8,788 nt of DNA from DASUPK01 sp035265665 (lineage in GTDB: Bacteria; Actinomycetota; Thermoleophilia; Solirubrobacterales; 70-9). The position numbers were made by a program, and so were the translations under genes. The stretch lies in assembly GCA_035265665.1 (NCBI GenBank), contig DATFOK010000067.1, forward strand, positions 1 to 8,788, written 5' to 3'. Each line of letters starts with the position of its first letter. The first letter of the stretch is position 1. Under the pieces are notes generated by a model, which had not been told where the DNA came from, searched no databases, and was given only the letters and a program-made list of their open reading frames with translations. Shown one piece after another: positions 1 to 6,190 of this stretch.

Positions 1-111
1 GGGAACATCGTCTTCCTGGTCCCCGACGACGGCTGGAAGTACCTCTCCTCAGGCGTCTACACCAAGCCGATCGACGAGCTCGAGGACATCGACTCCACCG
101 TCTGGTGGTAG
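1..111 (+). CDS. cysM: Cysteine synthase CysM-type, C-terminal end (partial)
   Basis: Frame 1 is open from the window edge to TAG at 109-111 and gives 36 residues containing DDGWKYLSSGVY and ending in TVWW. The GWKYLSTG-like stretch followed by a short acidic tail and a terminal tryptophan is typical of the C-terminus of PLP-dependent cysteine synthases of the mycobacterial CysM type. Those enzymes use O-phosphoserine or O-acetylserine and, in the CysO pathway, take sulfur from the thiocarboxylated carrier CysO. The catalytic lysine and PLP-binding loops lie upstream of the window, so the assignment rests on the tail and on the Mec-type gene two positions downstream. A plain O-acetylserine sulfhydrylase (CysK) is the alternative. 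The next start is 25 bases on, consistent with one operon. Confidence 0.72.
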   Translation, partial: GNIVFLVPDDGWKYLSSGVYTKPIDELEDIDSTVWW

Positions 112-136
112 CGCGGGCCTCGTAGCCTTCCTCTTG

Positions 137-940
137 ATGACGGATCCGGAAGCACTGAAGCGTGTGGTCGCGCGCGTCAATGAGCTCGCGGCCGACTACG
201 AGCCGCCCACCTTCGAGGAGGTGCCCAATCCCGACGCGGCGCTCTTCCTCGCGGCGATCGACCACCAGACCGGCTACACCGAGCCGCACGAGGTCGACGG
301 CGAGGGGCCCTACGAGGGCAGCGCCCTGCTCTGGGCGCTCGGCCTGCGCGCCGAGCGCCGCGCTCCGGGCGCGCTCACCGCGCGGTCGCTGCTCGGCGTC
401 GACCCGCAGGCGATCGCCGCAGTGTTCCGCGCCGGCCAGGACACTCTCCACGATCCCGAACGGCGGGCCAAGCTCTGGGACGACCTGGCGAAGGGGATGC
501 TCAAGGACTACGGCGGCCGGGCCGAGGCGCTGATCGAAGCCTCCGGCGGGAAGCTGGGCGGGTCCACCGGCGTCCTTTTTCGCCTGAGCGAGTTCGACGC
601 CTTCGCCGATCCGCTGCGCAAGAAGGCTTTCCTGCTCTGCAAGATCTGGGAGCGCCGCGGCTGGCTCGCCGTCTCCGATCCGGAGAACTGGGAGGTGTCG
701 GCCGACAACGTTCTGATGCGCCTCGCGCTGCGCTCCGGGCTGGTCGAGCAAGGCGACGTCGAGGAGGTGCGCGAGGCGACGCTGAAGGCGTTCAAGGCGG
801 TAGCCGATGAGGCCGACATCTCCCCGACGGTCCTCGACGACCTGCTCTGGGAGAAGGGCCGCCAGGACCCGGACCTGGTCGGAAACGAAGCCGGCGATCT
901 GACCGAGCCACCTCGGCGCGAGGGCGTGGTCTTCTACTGA
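137..940 (+). CDS. Queuosine-salvage-glycosylase-like (DUF2419-like) protein
   Basis: This encodes 267 residues from ATG 137; an in-frame TTG lies just before it at 134, but ATG is the likelier start. No Shine-Dalgarno is seen, so translation may be coupled to the upstream gene. The protein is soluble, with no signal peptide or membrane segment. The C-terminal half recalls the queuosine/queuine salvage family, whose fold is related to helix-hairpin-helix DNA glycosylases: an ADN triplet (189-191) in a SADNVLMRLALRSGLV segment, then LDDLLWEKGR (233-242), and an end in R-x4-FY. The N-terminal LFLAAIDHQTGY (36-47) sits where that family has its LxxDAINFG-like segment. The match is from memory of motif order and is distant, so base specificity cannot be claimed; an AGOG-like or other helix-hairpin-helix protein is possible. 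The stop overlaps the Mec start in TGATG (938-942), suggesting translational coupling within the sulfur operon. Confidence 0.5.
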   Translation: MTDPEALKRVVARVNELAADYEPPTFEEVPNPDAALFLAAIDHQTGYTEPHEVDGEGPYEGSALLWALGLRAERRAPGALTARSLLGVDPQAIAAVFRAGQDTLHDPERRAKLWDDLAKGMLKDYGGRAEALIEASGGKLGGSTGVLFRLSEFDAFADPLRKKAFLLCKIWERRGWLAVSDPENWEVSADNVLMRLALRSGLVEQGDVEEVREATLKAFKAVADEADISPTVLDDLLWEKGRQDPDLVGNEAGDLTEPPRREGVVFY

Positions 941-1335
941 TGAAGATCACGAGAGAGATCTACGAGGGGATGCTCCAGCACGCCCGGGAGGAGGCGCCGA
1001 ATGAGTGCTGCGGGATCCTGGGCGGAAGGGACGGAGAGGCGACGACCCTATACCGCGCCACCAACGCCGAGCGCAGCCCGCTCCGCTACACGCTCGATCC
1101 CAACGACCTTTTCAGGATCACCTTCCGGGAGATACCCGAGAACGACGAGGAGATGGTCGCGATCTACCACTCCCACACCGCGAGCCCGGCCTATCCCTCG
1201 CAGACCGACATCAATCTCGCCACCTATCCCGACTCGATCTACGTGATCCTCTCGCTGGCGGAGGAGGAGGACCCCCTCCGCGGCTTCCGCATCGAGGACG
1301 GCGAGGTGAGCGAGGTCGAGCTCGAAGTCAAGTGA
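940..1335 (+). CDS. mec: JAMM/MPN+ metalloprotease, Mec-type CysO-cysteine peptidase
   Basis: This is a 131-residue single-domain JAB1/MPN+ metallopeptidase. All JAMM residues are present: Glu22 in NECCGILGG, then His77-Ser-His79, Ser87 and Asp90 in HSHTASPAYPSQTD, which fits H-x-H-x7-S-x2-D exactly. Its length is right for the mycobacterial Mec family, which cleaves cysteine from the C-terminus of the sulfur carrier CysO after CysM has added it. The neighbouring cysM end supports that role rather than another bacterial JAMM function such as carrier-protein processing for molybdopterin or thiamine. The start overlaps the preceding stop by one base (TGATG), so it is probably translated by coupling. 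The protein is cytoplasmic, with no signal peptide. The next gene starts 10 bases after the stop. Confidence 0.88.
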   Translation: MKITREIYEGMLQHAREEAPNECCGILGGRDGEATTLYRATNAERSPLRYTLDPNDLFRITFREIPENDEEMVAIYHSHTASPAYPSQTDINLATYPDSIYVILSLAEEEDPLRGFRIEDGEVSEVELEVK

Positions 1336-1345
1336 CAGTGGGGCG

Positions 1346-1861
1346 ATGAACGAGCCTCCGGGTGGCACCCCGCTCACCTGCCCACGCTGCGCACTCCCTC
1401 ATCCGATCAGCGAGCGCTTCTGCCGCAACTGCGGCATGCCGCTCGTCCACGCGGGCACCCGCGAGGAGGAGCCGATCAGCGAGGCGCACGAGCGGGCGCG
1501 CAAGGTGCGGCCGCAGTTCGCCCACGGCGACCTGATCCGCGTCACGGGCGCTCGCAACCTCGCCGACGGCGAGATGATCCAGGCGATCCTGCTCGACCAG
1601 GGCATTCCGTCGATGCTTCGCCGTACGCGCGGGTTCGACGTGCCCGACTTCCTCGCCGGGGGACCGCGGGACGTGCTGGTGCCGGAGTCGGGCTATGAGG
1701 CGGCGCGCGAGCTGCTCGCCGGCAGCGCCCTGCTCACGGCCGAGCCCCCGCCGGAGGGGCTACCCGGCGTCGGGTCGCCAGCGCGGCTCGCGCTGGGCCT
1801 GATCGCGGCGGTGGGAGTTGCCGCCCTGATCGTCTACCTCTTCTATCTCGCGTTCGGCTGA
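1346..1861 (+). CDS. Zinc-ribbon, DUF2007-like, single-TM protein
   Basis: The 171-residue protein has three parts. Residues 12-29 form a zinc ribbon with two knuckles (CPRC at 12-15, CRNC at 26-29). Residues about 63-125 resemble the DUF2007 (putative signal-transducing) fold: a beta strand with V-T-G-A-R-N, a helix DGEMIQAILLDQGIP, then RDVLVPESGYEAARELL. Residues about 147-170 are a single hydrophobic helix ending at the C-terminus, so the protein is probably tail-anchored with its domains in the cytoplasm. DUF2007 has no established biochemical role; zinc ribbon plus DUF2007 is a common pairing. It starts 10 bases after mec and is likely the last gene of this operon, although its link to sulfur metabolism is only positional. 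Its last 102 bases overlap the 3' end of the convergent gene. Confidence 0.72.
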   Translation: MNEPPGGTPLTCPRCALPHPISERFCRNCGMPLVHAGTREEEPISEAHERARKVRPQFAHGDLIRVTGARNLADGEMIQAILLDQGIPSMLRRTRGFDVPDFLAGGPRDVLVPESGYEAARELLAGSALLTAEPPPEGLPGVGSPARLALGLIAAVGVAALIVYLFYLAFG

Positions 1862-2719
1862 GCGCCGCGGCGTGGTCGGATCGAAGCTGAAGTCCGTGTC
1901 CAGATCGAGGTTGAGATCTAGGTCCGGCCGCTGCAGGACGTCGCTCGGCGAATCGGAGTCGAGCGAATCAGGCTGCCGGTGGAGGATCTCGTCGAGGTGC
2001 ATCCGCCAGGCGCGCTCGATGTCGCGCATGCGCGCCTCGAACGCGAGCTCGAGGTTCCCGAGCGGCCCCTCGCGATGTAAGCGCGAGGCCATCCGCACGC
2101 AGGCGTCCGGGCCCGCGTGCCGCTCGAGCATGTCGAACACGGTGCCGCCCAAGATCAGGGCGTCTCGGCGGCTCGGCGGGAACGCCGGGCGCTCGCCCTC
2201 GCGAAGGCGTGTGATGACGGCAGCACGGAAGAGCCCGATCTGGCCGGTGAAGTACTGCGCCGCTCCCTCGATCAACCAGGCCCAGCGCAGGTAGGTGAGG
2301 AAGCGCCTGGGGGTCCACATCGGCGGCAGTGCCGTGTTGTTGGCCGCCAGCACGATCTGGCAGTACATCCGCTCGGCGGTTCCGCGCAGGGCGCGCAGGG
2401 AGTCCTCCCCGGCCGAACGCCGCTCCATCCAGGAGTCGTTGAGGGCATGGATCTCGCCGTCCATCGGCCAGCCCGCCAGGTAGCGCCGGGCCGCCGGCGC
2501 GGCCGACCAGCGCACCGCCGGGAGCAGGGGGTGAGCCGCGGAGAGCCAAGCCGGGTTGTCGTGCAGGACGACGGTGACGTTGCCGGGAGCGAGCTCGAAG
2601 CGCTCCTCGAGCCGCAACCGCAGGTCCTCGAGCACGTCGAGGACACGGTGCGCGCAGGCCAGATCGGCGTCGTCGTGGCGCGCCGTGAAGCTCAGCGAGT
2701 CGGTCTCGATCCAGGTCAT
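1760..2719 (-). CDS. Gluzincin (peptidase MA)-like protein, apparently degenerate
   Basis: This encodes 319 residues from ATG 2719, 9 bases after the DUF1152 stop, with no clear ribosome binding site, so it is probably coupled. The N-terminal part (1-60) has the predicted strand/helix pattern of peptidase MA-like domains, with TVVLHDNPAWL at 49-59. Residues 146-157 read RWAWLIEGAAQYF, the WLxEGxAxYF motif that supplies the downstream glutamate ligand in gluzincins (Glu151 here). The HExxH helix expected about 30 residues earlier reads AERMYCQIVLAANN (115-128) and lacks the histidines and glutamate, so it is likely a pseudoenzyme. After residue about 248 the protein turns into a low-complexity acidic tail with alternating Asp (DLDLNLDLDTDFSFD, 266-280), followed by a charged end. 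Residues from about 287 on lie inside the opposite gene. No signal peptide is visible. The function is unknown. Confidence 0.62.
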   Translation of the reverse strand: MTWIETDSLSFTARHDDADLACAHRVLDVLEDLRLRLEERFELAPGNVTVVLHDNPAWLSAAHPLLPAVRWSAAPAARRYLAGWPMDGEIHALNDSWMERRSAGEDSLRALRGTAERMYCQIVLAANNTALPPMWTPRRFLTYLRWAWLIEGAAQYFTGQIGLFRAAVITRLREGERPAFPPSRRDALILGGTVFDMLERHAGPDACVRMASRLHREGPLGNLELAFEARMRDIERAWRMHLDEILHRQPDSLDSDSPSDVLQRPDLDLNLDLDTDFSFDPTTPRRSAEREIEEVDDQGGNSHRRDQAQREPRWRPDAG

Positions 2720-2728
2720 CGAGCCAGG

Positions 2729-3853
2729 CTACTCGCGGGCTCCGGCGTCAAGCTCGCCTCGCGCCCGGGCTCGCTCCAGGTCGAGCTCGGTGCGCACGCC
2801 CATTCCCATCAGCGCGTCGTGCGCCTCCTCGAGGCTGGCCGCGGGGGAGACCGCCGTGGCGAGCGGGATCGCCGATCCGGCCGCGGCCAGCGGGTCGAAG
2901 AAGAAGGTCAGGGCGCCCAACGGCGTGAGCTCGACCATCCGGCGCCCGCCGCGAATCGGGACGCTGCCGCGCTCGCCGCGCGCGCAGCGCACCGCCATCA
3001 GGCTGGCCTCGGTCGGTACCGCCCCGGCGGCGGCCTCTATCAGGTCACCGGCCTCCGGGGTGAGCCCCCAGGCGCCGAGCAACGCGCCGCCGGACTGCAG
3101 CTCGGTGATCCGCTCCAGCACCTCGTCAGGGGATAGCTCGCCGTCGCAGCCGGGTCCATAGACGGCGGCGATCAGATCCCCGCTCCAGCTCACGTCACCG
3201 CCGGCCCGCGCCGTCGACCGCGCCAGGATCAGTCCGGCGGCCAGCATGATCGCGTCGCAGAGCGGGCTCGCCAGCCCCGCTTCGTCTCCGTGGGCCAGGA
3301 CGTCTCCACCCACGTCGAGCAGAACGATGACGTCGCAGCCGAGCTCGTCAGCCGCGTCTCTGAGACCGGCTGCGAGCGCCGCCGGGCCACGGGTGATGTC
3401 GAGCAGTAGGACCGGCTTGCCGAGATGCGAGGCCATCTTCGACTCCGAGAACTCGACGCCGTCGGCGCTGGTCGTGCCGCCCTCGCTGAGCACCGCCGCC
3501 GACCCGCAGGGCCGGCCTCCGCGGATCTCCTCCAGCGACCGTGGCCCCGGGCGGGGATCGATCGGCGAGCGCTCCCAGGCGACCCCGCCGAGCGTCCATT
3601 CCGTGCCGAGCTGGTCGAGCAGCTTCGTGACCCCGAGCGCGCCGACCACGTCGCCGCCCCCGCCCATTCCGATCAGCAGGGCGCGGTCAGCGTCTCTGAG
3701 TGCCTGGAGCGCCGAGACCCTAGGCGGGAACCAGCTCGCCCTGGCAGATCTCGCGGATCGCCTCCGCGGCCCGCTCGAACTCCTCGTCCGCCATGACCGG
3801 CGTCCCCTCGAAGGAGAGATCGCGGTCGATCTCGACCCACGAGCGGCAGCCAT
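2729..3853 (-). CDS. DUF1152 domain protein, start uncertain
   Basis: Residues from about 46 to the end form a complete DUF1152 domain of about 329 residues. Visible features are ALQALRDADRALLIGMGGGGDVVGAL at 48-73 (a glycine-rich loop after a beta strand, Rossmann-like), EGGTTSADGVEFSESKMASHLG, VLLLDITRGPAALAAGL, and VLLDVGGDVLAHGDEAGLASPLCDAIML. The family is widespread in bacteria and archaea with no known function; the glycine loop suggests nucleotide or phosphate binding. The only ATG, GTG or TTG ahead of the domain is ATG 3853, which adds 45 Arg/Ser-rich residues read out of frame through the end of the DUF1802 gene and unlikely to be a folded part. The domain proper begins near GTC 3718, just after the DUF1802 stop (3722-3720); the next ATG (3667) would cut into the glycine loop. 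The stop is 9 bases before the next gene. Confidence 0.8.
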   Translation of the reverse strand: MAAARGSRSTAISPSRGRRSWRTRSSSGPRRRSARSARASWFPPRVSALQALRDADRALLIGMGGGGDVVGALGVTKLLDQLGTEWTLGGVAWERSPIDPRPGPRSLEEIRGGRPCGSAAVLSEGGTTSADGVEFSESKMASHLGKPVLLLDITRGPAALAAGLRDAADELGCDVIVLLDVGGDVLAHGDEAGLASPLCDAIMLAAGLILARSTARAGGDVSWSGDLIAAVYGPGCDGELSPDEVLERITELQSGGALLGAWGLTPEAGDLIEAAAGAVPTEASLMAVRCARGERGSVPIRGGRRMVELTPLGALTFFFDPLAAAGSAIPLATAVSPAASLEEAHDALMGMGVRTELDLERARARGELDAGARE

Positions 3854-4346
3854 GGTGCTCGTCCCTGACGCGCACTGTCACCGGGCGCGGGATGCGGTGC
3901 ACCCGCAGCAGCAGAACGTGCAGCGGATGGCGCCGCTTCCAGGCGAGCCGCTTCTGCGCGTAGTCCGAGGTCCAGACGTGGAACGGCGTCAGCGCCTCGA
4001 CCACGCGGTGGTCGTCGGTCGTGAAGTGGTCGGTGATCTCGGCCCAGGCGCGGATCCGGACCCTGTCGGGCTGTGGGATGCCGCCGTCCTGGAGCAGCGC
4101 CCGCGGGGGCGGCTCCTCATCGGGCCAGACGCCTTCCTCGAGGGCGCGACGAAGCTCCGGGTGGTGGGACTCGCGGACGAGGTCGTTGCGCTGATGGTCG
4201 AAGGTGGGGTAGAGGAAGAACTGGTCGTGCTCGACCTCGAAGTGCTTGTTGTCCTCGCGGATTCCGCCCTTGCGAAGGGCTACGAGCTGCTCGCCCTCTG
4301 CGAGGGCGCGGACCGTCACGGCCCACTCTTTGAAAGCAATCGGCAT
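3720..4346 (-). CDS. DUF1802 family protein
   Basis: I chose ATG 4346, giving 208 residues, because MPIAFKEWAVTVRALAEGEQ is where DUF1802 proteins begin. The open frame runs up to 4508, but those 54 extra residues are Arg/Pro-rich, match nothing, and would span the promoter at 4460-4488. Family features include KEWAVTVRAL near the N-terminus, VALRKGGIRED, FLYPTFDHQRNDLV, and a second half with RIRAWAEITDHF, HVWTSDYAQKRLAWKRRHPLHVLLLRVHRI and a late SWVEID strand. The YPTFDHQ and ALRKGGI blocks are the family hallmarks. Its biochemical role is unknown; conserved Arg, Lys and His residues hint at nucleic acid or phosphate binding, which is inference. It is soluble. It is the first gene of a three-gene block with DUF1152 and the gluzincin-like gene. 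No Shine-Dalgarno is visible before ATG 4346. Confidence 0.83.
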   Translation of the reverse strand: MPIAFKEWAVTVRALAEGEQLVALRKGGIREDNKHFEVEHDQFFLYPTFDHQRNDLVRESHHPELRRALEEGVWPDEEPPPRALLQDGGIPQPDRVRIRAWAEITDHFTTDDHRVVEALTPFHVWTSDYAQKRLAWKRRHPLHVLLLRVHRIPRPVTVRVRDEHHGCRSWVEIDRDLSFEGTPVMADEEFERAAEAIREICQGELVPA

Positions 4347-4459
4347 TGGTTCAGGAAGTGATCGGATTCGGATTCGGGAGGCGGGGCGAGATCGAGCCCG
4401 TCTGATCGGATTGCGCTGACGCGCACCCCTCGGGCTGTGCGGGCCCCTCGGAGGCGCGC
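4347..4459 (-). promoter_or_regulatory. Untranslated leader of the DUF1802 operon
   Basis: This is the stretch between the promoter and ATG 4346. On the plus strand it contains an exact 10-base direct repeat TGATCGGATT at 4359-4368 and 4403-4412 (44 bases apart), with GGATTC doubled beside the first copy. No strong ribosome binding site or known riboswitch shape is recognised. The repeat may be chance or a protein-binding site. Confidence 0.25.
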
Positions 4460-4488
4460 AGTCTAGAGGACGACCCTCGCTTTGACAA
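4460..4488 (-). promoter_or_regulatory. Sigma70-type promoter for the DUF1802 operon
   Basis: On the minus strand, -35 TTGTCA (4488-4483, five of six to consensus) is followed by exactly 17 bases and -10 TAGACT (4465-4460, four of six with the key TA...T). Transcription would start near 4453, leaving a leader of about 107 bases before ATG 4346. The upstream stretch 4521-4550 is unusually AT-rich for this DNA and could act as an UP element. Confidence 0.5.
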
Positions 4489-4511
4489 GCCTTGTGCGTG
4501 ATTGTCACAAG
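4484..4511. promoter_or_regulatory. Nested inverted repeats, possible operator
   Basis: CTTGTG (4491-4496) and CACAAG (4506-4511) are perfect 6-base inverted arms with a 9-base spacer. GACAA (4484-4488) and TTGTC (4502-4506) form a second, overlapping inverted pair. The cluster touches the -35 box of the minus-strand promoter, where a dimeric repressor or activator could bind. No regulator gene is in the window, so the reading is tentative. Confidence 0.35.
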
Positions 4512-4611
4512 CGCTGAGACTTAGTTGTAATACGTTTATATCCCATTGGAATGCGGCATCGGCGCTGGTTGACCGGCCAATCGATCGGAACGCTCAGTCG
4601 GCCGGCCGTCC

Positions 4612-6189
4612 CTACCGATTCGGTTCGGAGCCGAACCCGCCGCCGCCCGGCGTCTCGATCCGCAGGCGATCGCCGGGCCGCAGGGCGCCCTCGCCCTTCG
4701 CCGGGACCGCCTCGCCGTTCAGTAGATCGCGCCCCACCGCCCCAGGCGCACCCCCGTCCCTTCCTTCGGGCGGATGCCGGCGCCGCTCGCCGATCAGCGT
4801 GTAGTGCATCGGCTCGAGCGCCTCCAGCTCGCGGGCCAAGCCGTCCCCGCCGCGGTGGCGCCCAGCCCCCCCGCTGCCACCGCGCACCGAGAGCTCCCGG
4901 ACCAGCACCGGATATTCGGTCTCGAGCGCCTCGATCGGAGTGTTGAGGGTGTTCGACATCGCGACGTGTTCGGCGCTGGGCCCGTCGGCGTCCGGGCAGG
5001 CGCCCTGCCCGCCGCCGATGGTCTCGTAGTAGGTCCAGCCCTCGGCCGCCAGCGTCAGGTTGTTCATCGTCCCCTGGCCGTTGGCACCGACCGGAGCGAA
5101 AGCGGCCAGGGCCTCGAAGACCAGGTCGGCCACGCGGCTCGAGGTCTCGACGTTGCCGCCGACCACCGGGGCCGGCGGCCGGGCGTTGAGCAGCGACCCC
5201 TCCGGTGCGCTCACCGCCACCGGGCGCCAGGCGCCGGCCGAGGGCGGCGCGTCGGGGTCGCAGACGACGCGCACCGCGTAGAAGCAGGCCGCCTTGGTGA
5301 CCGACAGCGGGCAGTTGAGATTGCCCCCGATCTGTTCCGCGCTGCCCGTGAAGTCGAGCTGCAGGGAGTCCCCGCGGACCGTCGCCTTGAGCCTGAGCGG
5401 GATGTCCCCGTCGAGGCCCTCGAGCACGTCCTCGGCCGAGCTCTCGCCGTCGGGCATCTCCTCCAGCGCCGCCCGGGTACGCCGCTCCGCGTAGTCGAGG
5501 ATTTCGGCCGTCGCGGTGCGCAGGAGCTCGAGCCCGTGGCGCTCGGCCAGCCGGCGCAGCCTTCGGATCCCGGTCAGGTTGGCGGCGCGCTGAGCGCGCA
5601 GGTCGGCCAGCCGTTGCTCCGGATTGCGCATCCGCGAGGCGAGGTCGGAGAGCACGGCGTCGTCCGCGCGGGTGGGGGGGATGACGACGCCCTCCTCGTC
5701 GAGCGACCTCGACAGCGCCGGCATGCCGCCCGGGGTGGGGCCGCCGATGTCGGCGTGGTGGGCGCGACTGGCGGCAAACCCCATCAACGCCGGCTCCTCC
5801 CTCGTATTACGGGTCGCGCTGTCGCGCGCCCTCGCATCAACGGGGCCGGCGGTCGTGAAGATTGGGCTGATCAGCGTGATGTCCGGCAGGTGGGTGCCAC
5901 CTCGGTAGGGGTCGTTGAGGATCCAGAGGTCCCCGTCGTGATGCTCCTCGCCGACGATCACCGCGACCGCGTCGGGCATCGAGCCGAGATGCACCGGAAT
6001 GTGCTCGGCCTGCATGACGAGCTCGCCCTCGGGGTCGAACAAGGCGGTCGAGCAGTCGTGCCGCTCGGTGATGTTCGGGGAGTGGGCGGAGCGAATCAGA
6101 ACGGCGCCCATCTCGTCGCAGGCGGCGCGCAGCGCGCCGGTCATCACCTGGAGGGCGACGGGATCGAGCCTCTGTCCGGGCTCGCCCAT
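4612..6189 (-). CDS. hyuB: Hydantoinase B / oxoprolinase beta-type subunit
   Basis: This encodes 525 residues from ATG 6189, with AAGGGA 8 bases upstream as ribosome binding site. The hyuA stop ends one base before, so the two subunits are co-translated. An upstream in-frame extension to 6621 lies inside hyuA and is rejected. Family features in order are LDPVALQVMTGALRAACDEMG at the N-terminus, RSAHSPNITERHDCSTALFD (33-52), NDPYRGGTHLPD (92-103), SRAHHADIGGPTPGGMP (141-157), DFTGSAEQIGGNLNCP, GSLLNARPPAPVVGGNVETS, GGGQGA, NTLNTPIEALETEYPVLV, and the glycine-rich end RIETPGGGGFG. With HyuA it forms the ATP-dependent amide-ring hydrolase seen in N-methylhydantoinases, 5-oxoprolinases and acetone/acetophenone carboxylases; the substrate cannot be read from sequence. 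Residues 118-136 look like an insertion relative to the family. Close to family length. Confidence 0.92.
   Translation of the reverse strand: MGEPGQRLDPVALQVMTGALRAACDEMGAVLIRSAHSPNITERHDCSTALFDPEGELVMQAEHIPVHLGSMPDAVAVIVGEEHHDGDLWILNDPYRGGTHLPDITLISPIFTTAGPVDARARDSATRNTREEPALMGFAASRAHHADIGGPTPGGMPALSRSLDEEGVVIPPTRADDAVLSDLASRMRNPEQRLADLRAQRAANLTGIRRLRRLAERHGLELLRTATAEILDYAERRTRAALEEMPDGESSAEDVLEGLDGDIPLRLKATVRGDSLQLDFTGSAEQIGGNLNCPLSVTKAACFYAVRVVCDPDAPPSAGAWRPVAVSAPEGSLLNARPPAPVVGGNVETSSRVADLVFEALAAFAPVGANGQGTMNNLTLAAEGWTYYETIGGGQGACPDADGPSAEHVAMSNTLNTPIEALETEYPVLVRELSVRGGSGGAGRHRGGDGLARELEALEPMHYTLIGERRRHPPEGRDGGAPGAVGRDLLNGEAVPAKGEGALRPGDRLRIETPGGGGFGSEPNR
5782..5850 (-). repeat. Short direct repeats bounding an insertion in hyuB
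   Basis: On the plus strand CATCAACG occurs at 5782-5789 and 5835-5842; each copy is followed by CCGGC (5790-5794 directly, 5846-5850 after three G). They enclose the DNA for HyuB residues 118-136, which seem extra between GPV and GFAASRAHHAD. The inner part also has a tandem GTCGCGC pair and a CGTA-T-TACG palindrome. Confidence 0.35.
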
Positions 6190-6190
6190 C

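Noticed and set aside
4347..4508. N-terminal extension of the DUF1802 protein
   Set aside because: The extra 54 residues are low-complexity Arg/Pro, match no family feature, and would overlap the promoter at 4460-4488.
4502..4531. Plus-strand promoter TTGTCA, 18 bases, TGTAAT
   Set aside because: The hexamers are good, but there is no gene on the plus strand downstream, only shadows opposite hyuB. It may be spurious in the AT-rich patch, though an antisense transcript cannot be excluded.
4571..4611. Terminator after hyuB from GACCGGCC and GGCCGGCC arms
   Set aside because: The stem is imperfect with a loop of about 22 bases and has no T-run on the transcribed side; GGCC arms are frequent by chance in this DNA.
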